A stretch of 64,000 nucleotides of DNA from Arthrospiribacter ruber (GTDB lineage: Bacteria; Bacteroidota; Bacteroidia; Cytophagales; Cyclobacteriaceae), in assembly GCF_019343195.1 (NCBI RefSeq), contig NZ_RPHB01000006.1, positions 248,001 through 312,000 on the forward strand, read 5' to 3'. The position numbers were made by a program, and so were the translations under genes. Below are positions 54,631-63,217 of the stretch, piece by piece (position 1 is the stretch's first letter; each line of letters starts with the position of its first letter). Under the pieces are notes generated by a model. The model saw nothing but the letters and a program-made list of their open reading frames with translations. It was not told the DNA's origin and made no database searches.

Positions 54631-55905
54631 ATGGCAAAAACTTTTGTTTTCAAATTTGGAGGTGCTTCCATTAAAGATGCGGATTCAATCAAAAACTTAT
54701 TCAATATTTTGCACAATCGATTGCGAAATCACACCATTATAGTGGTTTCCGCTATGGGAAAAACCACAAACGCACTTGAGAAAATCTTGAGCAAAAAACT
54801 TACAGATGAGGATTATTCTTTGAATATTACAATTTTAAAAGATTTTCACCTTGACATTTGCAAACAACTTTTCCCAAGCTCCCACCCCATTTTCTCCCAG
54901 CTTGAAAATGATTTTTTAAGGCTTCAAAGAGCCATTAACAAAACCGTCGATAAGCAAAACTATGATGAAGTGTATGACAGCATCATTTGTTTCGGGGAGT
55001 TGATTGCCTCCAGAATTGTCTACCAATTCCTCTGCACACAAGGTCTGATTTGTCTGTGGCAGGATGCCAGAGAAATCATCAAAACAAATGAGGACTTCCG
55101 GTTTGCTCTGGTTGATTGGCAAACGACCCGCCAAAACTGCCACAATTATTTGATGCCAAAGCTCCTTCAATTCCCTGTAGTCACACAAGGGTTTATTGCC
55201 ATGTCAAACTCAGGCAAAACCACCACCTTGGGGCGAGAAGGCTCGGATTTTTCAGCCGCTATTCTGGCTTCCTGTCTTCAATCCCAGTCTGTCACCATCT
55301 GGAAAGACGTACCGGGCGTACTTAATGCAGACCCCAAGAGGTTTGCGCAAACTATTAAATTTGACGAGCTGGATTACAGAGAAGCAGCAGAACTGACCTA
55401 TTACGGTGCTTCAGTAATTCACCCCAAGACGATCAAACCCCTTGCGAATCACCACATCCCTTTATTTGTGAAATCCTTCCTAACACCTGATGACCCAGGC
55501 ACAAAAATCCATGAGGTGGAACAGTCTCAAAAAATTCCATGCTTCGTTGTCAAGGACGATCAGGTTTTAGTAAGCTTTAAAGTTACCGACTTTACTTTTA
55601 TCGATGAAGGACACATCCATCAAATCTACGCAGAGCTTCAAAAACTCAAGTTAAGAGTAAACCTGCTTCAGATATCCGCTATCAGCATATCCCTTGTCAT
55701 TGAGAAGCAGGTGTTTAAGCTAGAACAGTTAATTGAAGGACTTGAAGCCGATTTTGAAATCAGGTACAATGAAGGACTACAATTAGTCACCATCAAAAAC
55801 CATCATCCGAAGCTGATTCAAGAAGTTACCGAAAAAAGAGAAGTATTGTTGGAACAGGTGACAAGAGCTACATTTCAAGCGGTCATGACGCCACTAGCGC
55901 AATAA
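54631..55905 (+). CDS. aspartate kinase
   Basis: Aspartate kinase makes aspartyl phosphate, the first step to lysine, threonine and methionine. The 424-residue protein starts with FKFGGASIKDADSI (KFGG ATP motif) and has TLGREGSDFSAAILA and the DPK and DYREAAELTYYGASVIHPKT segments of the catalytic domain. A C-terminal region of about 130 residues is ACT-like but divergent, so feedback control is uncertain. It is monofunctional (no dehydrogenase part). It starts 59 bases from fbp on the opposite strand. Confidence 0.93.
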   Translation: MAKTFVFKFGGASIKDADSIKNLFNILHNRLRNHTIIVVSAMGKTTNALEKILSKKLTDEDYSLNITILKDFHLDICKQLFPSSHPIFSQLENDFLRLQRAINKTVDKQNYDEVYDSIICFGELIASRIVYQFLCTQGLICLWQDAREIIKTNEDFRFALVDWQTTRQNCHNYLMPKLLQFPVVTQGFIAMSNSGKTTTLGREGSDFSAAILASCLQSQSVTIWKDVPGVLNADPKRFAQTIKFDELDYREAAELTYYGASVIHPKTIKPLANHHIPLFVKSFLTPDDPGTKIHEVEQSQKIPCFVVKDDQVLVSFKVTDFTFIDEGHIHQIYAELQKLKLRVNLLQISAISISLVIEKQVFKLEQLIEGLEADFEIRYNEGLQLVTIKNHHPKLIQEVTEKREVLLEQVTRATFQAVMTPLAQ

Positions 55906-56769
55906 GCGTTCGACTGTTTTCTGTATTCCTGAGAGATAACTTTTTCCAAAAAGCAAAAGATGGACTAGTAGCGGATAAAGGTTATATACCGGTTCTCTTT
56001 CGTCAAAACCGGGCTCTAAGGGGAACAAAGTGTGATACGCGTGATAAAACTCATCATCAAATCCTCCAAAAAGCTTGGAAAATGCAAGGTCCATTTCCCT
56101 GCTCCCGTAATACACTGCAGGGTCTACAAGAACGGGACCTCCATTTTGACCCTGCATGATATTGCCCGACCAAAGATCGCCATGCAGCAAAGAAGGTTTC
56201 TCATTAGGAAAGAAGTCTTCCAAGATGGGATAAATTTTCTGGAACTTCTTATAAAAATCCAGATCAACAAGACCTTCATAATAGGCTTTGCCCATTAGTG
56301 GCTCCAACCTTTTTTCCCTGTAAAACTCTGACCATGAATCGTGATGACCATTTGGCTGTACCAGAGATGCGATATAGTTGTCAGTGTGATAGCCAAATTT
56401 GCTTTGGGTAGCCATGTGGAGCTGTGCCAACCCTAGGCCTAACTCTTTCCAATAGCTCATACTTGGTTTCTCGGCCTGAATCCAATCCATCAAAAGATAG
56501 TTCTGATCACCTATTCTTCCATAACCATAAACTTCAGGAATTTCTAAAGGGGTGTTTTTCTGAAGTGATTTGAGGCCATCAGCCTCTTTTTCAAAAATAT
56601 CCTCATTATGCTCAAAGTTAACTTTGAAAAAATATCGGCCCTCCTTTGTTTCCAAGAATACTCCTTGATTAATGTTGCCTGCTGCTATCAGCTTTGCTTG
56701 GAGTATAGGAATACTTTGACCAAGACTTAGAAATAATGCTTCTTCAAAAAAAGAGGTATTATCAAACAT
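55894..56769 (-). CDS. fructosamine kinase family protein
   Basis: This 291-residue aminoglycoside phosphotransferase-fold kinase shows KVNFEHNEDIFEKEADGLKSL (Lys/Glu pair), the catalytic loop LLHGDLWSGNIM with the HGD motif, and PVLVDPAVYYGSREMDLAF (metal-binding Asp). Family members phosphorylate ketosamines on glycated proteins or sugars to start their repair. It converges with the aspartate kinase gene, overlapping it by 12 bases, and starts inside the phosphatase gene end, an 8-base overlap. Confidence 0.92.
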   Translation of the reverse strand: MFDNTSFFEEALFLSLGQSIPILQAKLIAAGNINQGVFLETKEGRYFFKVNFEHNEDIFEKEADGLKSLQKNTPLEIPEVYGYGRIGDQNYLLMDWIQAEKPSMSYWKELGLGLAQLHMATQSKFGYHTDNYIASLVQPNGHHDSWSEFYREKRLEPLMGKAYYEGLVDLDFYKKFQKIYPILEDFFPNEKPSLLHGDLWSGNIMQGQNGGPVLVDPAVYYGSREMDLAFSKLFGGFDDEFYHAYHTLFPLEPGFDEREPVYNLYPLLVHLLLFGKSYLSGIQKTVERLLR

Positions 56770-57247
56770 ATTCCTGATGTTCCACCTTAAGGTATTCCAG
56801 AAAATGATCTATGGATTCATCTAGAATTTTGTATACATTTTCGAAACCCTCTTCCCCTCCGTAGTATGGATCCGGCACATCAAGATTGTCTGAATTGGGC
56901 TGAAATTCCCTGATCAAATAGATATGATCGTGTGAAAGCCTGTATTTTTGCAGATCTATTTCTATGTTCTTTTTGTTAGAGTGATCCATGGCCAAAATGT
57001 AATCAAACTCTCTGGCATCTACCCTATTAAGTTGCCTAGCCCTATGATGAATAGGTATCTGATGTCTCTTGGCACAGGCTATGGTTCTTTCATCCGGCAA
57101 TTCGCCGATATGATAATCAGATGTGCCACAACTGTCACATTTGAAATTCTGGGATAATCCAAATGCCTTGACCTTTTGGTTAAATATGGCTTCTGCTAAA
57201 GGTGATCTGCAGATATTGCCAAGGCAAACAAATAACACTTTAATCAT
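56762..57247 (-). CDS. low-molecular-weight protein-tyrosine phosphatase
   Basis: This 161-residue phosphatase has the active-site loop C8-x5-R14-S15 (VCLGNICRSP) and the general acid Asp in the VPDPYYGGEEGFENVY motif, both intact. Members dephosphorylate tyrosine on proteins, often linked to capsule or stress control. The ATG at 57247 places the P-loop at the family-standard position; the longer TTG frame is rejected. It overlaps the fructosamine kinase gene start by 8 bases and may be co-transcribed with it. Confidence 0.93.
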   Translation of the reverse strand: MIKVLFVCLGNICRSPLAEAIFNQKVKAFGLSQNFKCDSCGTSDYHIGELPDERTIACAKRHQIPIHHRARQLNRVDAREFDYILAMDHSNKKNIEIDLQKYRLSHDHIYLIREFQPNSDNLDVPDPYYGGEEGFENVYKILDESIDHFLEYLKVEHQEYV

Positions 57248-57446
57248 GAGGACTTTAATGGGTTTGGGAGATTGACAATAAGGATACAATTTAAATAAAT
57301 TTTTTGCAGAATACTTTCCCCTCCATAAAACTTATCTTTCTTTTTTTCCGATTTCATACCCTTAAATCATTGACAACCAAATTTTTAACAAAATCAAAAT
57401 GGCAAAAATATGCATTAAGCAAAATTATTTATCGATTTAATTATTG

Positions 57447-57464
57447 TTCGCAATCGATTACGAA
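57447..57464. promoter_or_regulatory. 18-bp near-perfect palindrome upstream of the PerR-like gene
   Basis: TTCGCAATCGATTACGAA is symmetric except for one mismatched pair (positions 5 and 14). It lies in the 308-base gap between the phosphatase and PerR-like genes, directly before the imperfect 7-1-7 repeat. A transcription-factor operator is likely, but the factor is unknown. Confidence 0.5.
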
Positions 57465-57478
57465 ATAATATTCTTATT
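57464..57478. promoter_or_regulatory. imperfect PerR-box-like repeat (7-1-7)
   Basis: AATAATA, one base, TCTTATT form an inverted repeat with one mismatch, in the same 7-1-7 layout as the perfect copy at 57531. It directly precedes a -7-like TTACTTTG (57479-57486), so a bound repressor would block that promoter. Confidence 0.45.
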
Positions 57479-57530
57479 TTACTTTGCTTCCCAAAAAAGC
57501 AATTATTACTTTTGTGGAGTAATTACCAAG

Positions 57531-57545
57531 TAAGAATTATTCTTA
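57531..57545. promoter_or_regulatory. perfect PerR-box-like repeat (7-1-7)
   Basis: TAAGAAT, one T, ATTCTTA form an exact 7-1-7 inverted repeat, the architecture of the Bacillus PerR box (TTATAATnATTATAA). It ends ten bases before the PerR-like ATG. This suggests autoregulation of the regulator and its peroxiredoxin neighbour. Confidence 0.65.
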
Positions 57546-57555
57546 TCAAATAGTA

Positions 57556-57969
57556 ATGAACTCTGAAATAGTCAAAAATAAAATCACAGACAGCGGATTG
57601 AAATTTACTCACCAAAGGTGGGTAATTTATGCTGCTTTGGAAGAAGCAGAAAGCCATCCTACTGCCGATCAGGTTTTTGAACAGATCAGAGAAGCCAACC
57701 CAAGCATTTCATTGGGGACGGTCTACAAGACTTTGGACAGCTTTGTACAAGCTGGGCTCATTCAGAAGTTTATGGACCAAAATGGCGTGATGAGATTTGA
57801 TTCTATCGTAGATGCCCATAGTCACTTCTATTGCAAGGAATCTCACGAGATCAAAGATTACAGAAACGAGGAACTGGAAAAAATCATCCGCAACTTCATT
57901 GCCGCACAAAACATCAATGATTTTGAGGTAGAAGAAGTTTCCATCGTCTTCAAAGGCAGAAAAAAATAA
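57556..57969 (+). CDS. Fur-family peroxide regulator (PerR-like) lacking the Cys4 zinc site
   Basis: This 137-residue Fur-family repressor lines up with Bacillus PerR at a constant offset of three. The regulatory Fe/Mn ligands H37, D85, H91, H93 and D104 correspond to H34, D82, H88, H90 and D101 here. The Asp at the last position marks PerR-type peroxide sensing. The structural zinc cysteines are mostly missing: C93 remains, the second is S96, and the C-terminal CxxC is absent. DNA-recognition helix: SISLGTVYKTLDSFVQAG. It lies 32 bases before a peroxiredoxin gene and just after a PerR-like box, so peroxide control of both is likely. Confidence 0.9.
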   Translation: MNSEIVKNKITDSGLKFTHQRWVIYAALEEAESHPTADQVFEQIREANPSISLGTVYKTLDSFVQAGLIQKFMDQNGVMRFDSIVDAHSHFYCKESHEIKDYRNEELEKIIRNFIAAQNINDFEVEEVSIVFKGRKK

Positions 57970-58001
57970 ATAAAATTATAAACCAATAACGATTTAAAAT
58001 T

Positions 58002-58631
58002 ATGTCACTAGTAGGAAAAAAAGCACCTTTATTTTCAGCACCGGCAGTAATCAACGGTGAGGAGATCGTAGAAGGATTCTCTCTTGAGCAATATATCGGC
58101 AACAAAGAAGTGGTATTCTTCTTTTACCCGAAAGATTTCACTTTTGTATGTCCGACTGAAATCCTTGCATTTCAAGAGAAGCTTGCTGAGTTCGAAAAAA
58201 GAGGCGTAGCAGTAGTAGGTGCTTCCACCGATACTGAAGAAACACACCTTGCTTGGTTGATGACTCCAAAAGCAAACGGAGGCATCGAGGGCGTTACTTA
58301 TCCTCTTGTAGCTGATCCGGCCAAAACTATCGCCCACAACTTCGGCGTATTGGCAGGCGAGTGGAACTACGACGAAGAAGGTAACTTGACTTATGAAGGC
58401 GCTCCTGTTGCTTTCAGAGGTTCATTCTTGATCGATAAAGCTGGTGTAGTAAGACACGAGACCATCAATGACCTTCCATTGGGAAGAAACATTGACGAAA
58501 TGATCAGATTGGTAGATGCACTTCAGCATGTTGAAAAATTCGGTGAAGTTTGTCCGGCCAACTGGGAGGAAGGTAAAGAAGCCATGTCTGCTACCAGAGA
58601 AGGTGTTGCTGAATATTTGAGCAAAAATTAA
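58002..58631 (+). CDS. typical 2-Cys peroxiredoxin (AhpC/Prx1 type)
   Basis: This 209-residue thiol peroxidase reduces hydrogen peroxide and organic peroxides. The peroxidatic C50 is in FTFVCPTEI, the resolving C184 in GEVCPANW, and a C-terminal helix ends EYLSKN. The catalytic Thr and Arg of the family are present (T47 and the FRGSFLID strand region). It is directly downstream of the PerR-like gene in the same direction and is followed by a strong terminator, forming a two-gene peroxide-defence unit. The reductant is not encoded nearby. Confidence 0.95.
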   Translation: MSLVGKKAPLFSAPAVINGEEIVEGFSLEQYIGNKEVVFFFYPKDFTFVCPTEILAFQEKLAEFEKRGVAVVGASTDTEETHLAWLMTPKANGGIEGVTYPLVADPAKTIAHNFGVLAGEWNYDEEGNLTYEGAPVAFRGSFLIDKAGVVRHETINDLPLGRNIDEMIRLVDALQHVEKFGEVCPANWEEGKEAMSATREGVAEYLSKN

Positions 58632-58646
58632 TTTTAATCAAGTATA

Positions 58647-58686
58647 AAAAAAGCTCTGGGCCTACAGGTCCAGAGCTTTTTTTTTG
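58647..58686 (+). terminator. strong intrinsic terminator after the peroxiredoxin gene
   Basis: AAAAAAGCTCTGG and CCAGAGCTTTTTT form a 13-bp stem around an 11-base loop. A run of nine or more T residues ends it at about 58685. Confidence 0.9.
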
Positions 58687-58774
58687 ACTAGCGGGCTATA
58701 TCAATTAAGTTTAGAATCATTCCTCATCAATATTATTTTGCAAAGAGTAATGGATAATAAAGCTTCCATATTTT

Positions 58775-59623
58775 CTATACAGATTGCTTAAACCTTTCCG
58801 GTATTTTGATTACTGGTTTTTCTGACAAAGTCCCTGGCTTATTCCAGGCAAAAAACGGTCTGAATAAATTCTGCCGTCTCCTGGCCTCAGGGAAAAATCT
58901 ATCCCCATCTAGTACCTGAGCCGTTTTGATCAGGTCAAACAATTGATTTCGTCTGTCCAAGTGCCCCTCCCAGCCTTGGGCTAAACGAGAATGGTCCTTG
59001 GTTTTGGAACTGGACTTTTCAAAATCCACCATTCCAAAATGAAACAAAAATAGGTTAGGGTCAATATGGAAATTCTTGCCCTTCACCCGATGAAATCCAG
59101 ATCCCCAGGTCAAGGGACAATGGGCCACCACAGGCTTGGTATATCTTGCCGAAACATGGGCATAGCTTCTTTGACTCAAAAAGGGTTTGGCAATGTCTAT
59201 CGGTTTCTCTTCATCCAAATGCTGACCTACATCAAGCCCCAAAGCGGAAAGAGAACTTCCTGAAAAACTCTTTTCCAAGTATTTACAAAGTCTCATTCCT
59301 AACTTAGGGTCAATGACCAAAAACTCATCTATATCCAGAGCAATAACCTTATCAAACCTGTAAAACAGTGTTTTTGCAAGGCTGGAAATCATTCTTGCCC
59401 GATTTTTATCCCCTGCAGCCCTTCCAAGAGGCAAATGAGGAACACGCATCACATTCACTGAAGCATTTATCTCAGGAATAAATTGATCATGGCCGTCCAG
59501 TACCAAGAACAGGTTTTCATAACCAAATTCATTGCCGTAATATGACACCCATTTGGGAATAAAAAAGTCATCATTCCTGGCCATGGATATAACTCCTATT
59601 TTTTTTTTACCTTTATCGGACAT
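58775..59623 (-). CDS. glycosyltransferase family 2-like protein
   Basis: This 282-residue soluble protein starts with KIGVISMARNDDFFIPKWVSYY, typical of GT2/GT92-like enzymes that act on processive or surface glycans. It contains a DxD-type metal motif in VIALDIDEFLVID near residue 98. The second half has WGSGFHRVKG and LFLFHFGMVDFE with conserved histidines. The acceptor is unknown. It is transcribed divergently from the Stealth-type phosphotransferase gene 134 bases away, which suggests a joint role in cell-surface polysaccharide. Confidence 0.8.
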   Translation of the reverse strand: MSDKGKKKIGVISMARNDDFFIPKWVSYYGNEFGYENLFLVLDGHDQFIPEINASVNVMRVPHLPLGRAAGDKNRARMISSLAKTLFYRFDKVIALDIDEFLVIDPKLGMRLCKYLEKSFSGSSLSALGLDVGQHLDEEKPIDIAKPFLSQRSYAHVSARYTKPVVAHCPLTWGSGFHRVKGKNFHIDPNLFLFHFGMVDFEKSSSKTKDHSRLAQGWEGHLDRRNQLFDLIKTAQVLDGDRFFPEARRRQNLFRPFFAWNKPGTLSEKPVIKIPERFKQSV

Positions 59624-59756
59624 GAAATCCTTTTATTTATCCTGATTTGATTTTGAGGCAAGTTATCAATTTCTCATCAAACATTCTGCGACCTTCTTCC
59701 TACCATTTGGGACAGGAACATTTTCACACCTTTAGATCAAAACTTTACCTTACTCA

Positions 59757-60779
59757 ATGAACGATTTTTCCAATGCACAAAAACCTATCGATGTAGTAAT
59801 TGCATGGGTAGATGGCAATGACCCCGTTCACCAAAAAAAAATTGATGGTCAATTACCCGAAGGCAAAAAGAAAAATATCCCGGGAGCTCAAAAAACCAGA
59901 TTTGGAAATGTGAATGAACTAAAATACTGCGTGCTGTCAGTCTTCACTTTTGCTCCTTTTGTAAGAAATATATTTATTGTGACCGACAGACAGACTCCTC
60001 CGATTTTGGAAGATATAAAGTCTGTTTTCCCTGATAGGGTTGGAAATATCCGATTGGTAGATCATCAAGAAATTTTTGAGGGATTTGAAAATCATTTACC
60101 TGTTTTCAACAGTAGATCAATTGAATCTATGATCTGGAGGATCAAAGACTTATCGGAAAATTTCGTTTATTTCAATGACGACTCATTTTTGATCAGACCC
60201 GTTCGGCCAGAGGATTGGTTCATAGATGGAAGGCCGGTAATCAGAGGCCAATGGATGCCTTCTGCGGCAATCCGGGTCTTTTGGGACAAAATAAGAAGCA
60301 AATTCCAAAGGCATGTGATGGGCAAAAAGGAATTTGAACCCAGGGCTTCCTACCATACAGGTCAATGGAACGCCGCAAAACTTCTCGGGTTCAAATGGAG
60401 GTACTTTGTTCTTGACCACACTCCACATGCAGTAAATAAACAAACATGCAAACAGTTTTTTGATCAAAACATAGACAGGATCAAGAAAAACATCTCATTT
60501 AAATTTCGACATTTCAGCCAATTCAACTTTTTATCTTTGACTTATCATTTGGAAATTCTGGCCGGAAAAACGCAAATCCGGCCCCCACAATTGGCGTACC
60601 TACAACCTTTGGGAAGGAAAGCCGATTATATTGACAAAAAAATCAAACTTTGTGAATCCAATTCAAAAATCATATACATGTGTGTTCAAAGCCTGGATCT
60701 TTGTGCAAAAGCTGATGTAGATAAAATTTTTGGGTGGTTGGAAAAAATAATGGACTTGGAAACAAATGATAAAAGGTAG
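59757..60779 (+). CDS. Stealth family sugar phosphotransferase
   Basis: This 340-residue protein shows the Stealth conserved regions: CR1 DVVIAWVDGNDPVHQKK, CR2 RFGNVNELKYCVLSVFTFAPFVRNIFIVTD, then NSRSIESMIWRIKDLSENFVYFNDDSFL, which includes the FNDD acidic motif. Stealth proteins transfer hexose-1-phosphate to build phosphoglycan capsules; the human relative is GlcNAc-1-phosphotransferase. Its 3' end overlaps rsgA by 14 bases. The paired divergent glycosyltransferase suggests surface glycan work. Confidence 0.9.
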   Translation: MNDFSNAQKPIDVVIAWVDGNDPVHQKKIDGQLPEGKKKNIPGAQKTRFGNVNELKYCVLSVFTFAPFVRNIFIVTDRQTPPILEDIKSVFPDRVGNIRLVDHQEIFEGFENHLPVFNSRSIESMIWRIKDLSENFVYFNDDSFLIRPVRPEDWFIDGRPVIRGQWMPSAAIRVFWDKIRSKFQRHVMGKKEFEPRASYHTGQWNAAKLLGFKWRYFVLDHTPHAVNKQTCKQFFDQNIDRIKKNISFKFRHFSQFNFLSLTYHLEILAGKTQIRPPQLAYLQPLGRKADYIDKKIKLCESNSKIIYMCVQSLDLCAKADVDKIFGWLEKIMDLETNDKR

Positions 60780-61692
60780 AGTAATAAAATCCACAGGCAG
60801 TTGGTATGTTGTCAAAACCGATGAAGGCATAAAAAATGCCCGACTAAGGGGGAAATTTAAACAAAACGACCTAAAGCTCACCAACCCAATCGCAGTCGGA
60901 GACTGGGTAACATTGGAAAATGAAGGAGATCAGGAATCCACAGTAATCGCCGACATACTTCCCCGAGAAAACTACATCATCCGAAAATCAACACGAAAAG
61001 CGCATCATTCGCATATCATCGCTTCCAATATAGATCAGGCTTTTTTGATCATTACCCTAAGAAACCCCAGGACTTCATTGGGTTTTATTGACAGGTTTTT
61101 GGTGAGTACAGAAAGTTTCCGGATACCTGCCAGCATTATTGTGAACAAGATGGATTTGGAGTACAAAGATAAAGACCTTGATTTCCTTCAGGACATCCAC
61201 GAAATATATGAACCGCTGGGATACCCCGTTATTGAAATTTCAGCATTGGATCAAAACAGTTTTGAAAAACAATTTTCAAAGCTTCTCGAAGGCAAAACAA
61301 CCCTGCTATCCGGTCATTCTGGAGTTGGAAAATCTACTTTGCTCAATAGACTCGTTCCTTCAGCCCAACAGACCACCAAAGAAATCTCAAAGTTCAGCTC
61401 CAAAGGAGTACATACCACCACCTTTGCAGAATTGTTTGAGCTTCCCACTGGCGGCTACTTGATTGATACTCCGGGCATCAAGGAATTTGGGATCTTGGAC
61501 ATTGATGACTTTGAGCTGTCCCATTATTTTGTCGAAATGAGACAATATTTGGGTCAATGCAAATACAATAACTGCAAGCACCTCAATGAACCGGGCTGCA
61601 TGGTCTTACAAAAGCTCGAGGAAGGATACATCCACCCATACAGGTATGACAGCTACGTAAATATTCTCCACGAAGAAGACGACCACAGGTGA
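60766..61692 (+). CDS. rsgA: ribosome small subunit-dependent GTPase A
   Basis: RsgA is a circularly permuted GTPase that checks late 30S assembly. The 308-residue protein has an N-terminal OB fold, then G4 VNKMDLEYK, G1 GHSGVGKSTLLN, G3 DTPGIKEFG, and a C-terminal zinc knuckle (C and H residues in GQCKYNNCKHLNEPGC). It overlaps the Stealth gene by 14 bases; both may share a transcript although their functions differ. Confidence 0.96.
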   Translation: MIKGRVIKSTGSWYVVKTDEGIKNARLRGKFKQNDLKLTNPIAVGDWVTLENEGDQESTVIADILPRENYIIRKSTRKAHHSHIIASNIDQAFLIITLRNPRTSLGFIDRFLVSTESFRIPASIIVNKMDLEYKDKDLDFLQDIHEIYEPLGYPVIEISALDQNSFEKQFSKLLEGKTTLLSGHSGVGKSTLLNRLVPSAQQTTKEISKFSSKGVHTTTFAELFELPTGGYLIDTPGIKEFGILDIDDFELSHYFVEMRQYLGQCKYNNCKHLNEPGCMVLQKLEEGYIHPYRYDSYVNILHEEDDHR

Positions 61693-61778
61693 GTATCAAC
61701 TTTGGGACCATACACTTTGAATCCACTTGCAATTGACTTAATTTTCCCTTCTCAAAAAATGGCTTTTAATATCAGCAC

Positions 61779-62282
61779 ATGAGCAGCACCAAGACTTTGG
61801 TCATGGACCAAAAAAAGATCAGGCAGAAAATCACCAGAATGGCCTTCGAGATTTTTGAAAGAAATGCCAGCGAATCCTCAGTGATTTTTGCAGGAATCAC
61901 CGGCATGGGCCATTATCTGGCAAAATTGCTGGCAGAAAACCTACAGGAAATTTCCCCGATCCAAACCACCGTTTTGGAAATCCATCTTGACAAAAATGAT
62001 ATATACAGAGGAGATGTCAACCTCTCAGAAGACATTAACCTGACGGACCGCTGCGTGATCATTGTCGATGATGTTCTCAATACCGGCAAAACTCTGGTAT
62101 ATGCCCTTAAGCCATTTTTGGACATGCCTATCAAAAAAATGGAAGTAGCTGTTCTGGTCAATAGAAGCCATAAGCTTTTTCCTGTCACTCCGGATTATAC
62201 GGGGCTGGAATTAGCCACCACGCTCAATGAGCATATTACCGTAGATCTTACGCCCGAAAACCAAACTGTACACCTTCACTGA
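61779..62282 (+). CDS. phosphoribosyltransferase domain protein (PyrR-like)
   Basis: This 167-residue type I phosphoribosyltransferase fold has the PRPP loop VIIVDDVLNTGKT and a flexible-loop region around LDKNDIYRGDV, close to PyrR and xanthine/uracil PRTases. PyrR proteins regulate pyrimidine genes or salvage uracil. No pyr genes or PyrR-type RNA leader are seen here, so the role is open. It precedes panB by 6 bases and may be co-transcribed with it. Confidence 0.85.
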   Translation: MSSTKTLVMDQKKIRQKITRMAFEIFERNASESSVIFAGITGMGHYLAKLLAENLQEISPIQTTVLEIHLDKNDIYRGDVNLSEDINLTDRCVIIVDDVLNTGKTLVYALKPFLDMPIKKMEVAVLVNRSHKLFPVTPDYTGLELATTLNEHITVDLTPENQTVHLH

Positions 62283-62288
62283 TCACCC

Positions 62289-63110
62289 ATGTCTATCCAT
62301 CAATCCTCCAATATCAAAAGAATCACGACACACATTCTTCAGGAAATGAAAAACCGTGGGGAAAAGATCTCCATGCTCACCGCTTATGACTTTTCCATGG
62401 CAGGCATCGTAGATGCTGCGGGGACTGACATCATCTTGGTAGGTGATTCCGCCTCCAATGTGATGGCCGGACATGAAACTACCCTACCCATTACCTTGGA
62501 CCAGATGATCTATCATGCCACCTCCGTGGTACGTGCTGTAAAAAGGGCCTTCGTGGTAGTGGATATTCCTTTTGGTTCTTACCAAGGCAACTCCTCAGAA
62601 GCACTCCGCTCAGCCATTCGTATCATGAAGGAGTCCGGAGCGCATGCTGTGAAGGTAGAGGGCGGCTCGGAGATCAAAGAATCGGTGGTCAGAATACTCA
62701 GTGCAGGTGTCCCGGTGATGGGACATCTAGGACTTACTCCCCAGTCCATATACAAATTCGGGACTTATACGGTGAGGGCAAAAGAAGAGGCCGAAGCCCA
62801 AAAATTGCTGGAAGATGCCAAGCTATTGGAAGCCTGCGGTTGCTTTGCCATTATCCTCGAAAAAATCCCAGCCACTCTTGCCAAGAAAGTAGCTGAATCA
62901 GTAACTATCCCAGTAATCGGTATCGGAGCCGGAGGGGATGTGGACGGACAGGTTTTGGTAGTCCACGACATGCTGGGCATTAATCAGGAATTCAAGCCGA
63001 GATTTTTGAGACAATACGCCAACCTTCAGGAAGTCATGACCGGAGCAGTCCAAAATTATATCTCAGATGTAAAAAGCAGGTCCTTTCCAAATGAAAATGA
63101 GAGCTATTGA
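62289..63110 (+). CDS. panB: 3-methyl-2-oxobutanoate hydroxymethyltransferase
   Basis: PanB makes ketopantoate, the first dedicated step of pantothenate and coenzyme A synthesis. The 273-residue protein has the metal-binding segment [58 protein letters not shown] and the [21 protein letters not shown] signature. All are typical of the family and full length. It follows the phosphoribosyltransferase gene closely; panC is not in the window. Confidence 0.96.
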   Translation: MSIHQSSNIKRITTHILQEMKNRGEKISMLTAYDFSMAGIVDAAGTDIILVGDSASNVMAGHETTLPITLDQMIYHATSVVRAVKRAFVVVDIPFGSYQGNSSEALRSAIRIMKESGAHAVKVEGGSEIKESVVRILSAGVPVMGHLGLTPQSIYKFGTYTVRAKEEAEAQKLLEDAKLLEACGCFAIILEKIPATLAKKVAESVTIPVIGIGAGGDVDGQVLVVHDMLGINQEFKPRFLRQYANLQEVMTGAVQNYISDVKSRSFPNENESY

Positions 63111-63217
63111 TAGCTTAGGCTCCATTTTTCCAGATCAGCGAAAACCTTCTATTTTTTATTTTAATTTTTTAACCAATAAATATCATATTTAGCTATTTTA
63201 ATGGCAAATATGGTCAA

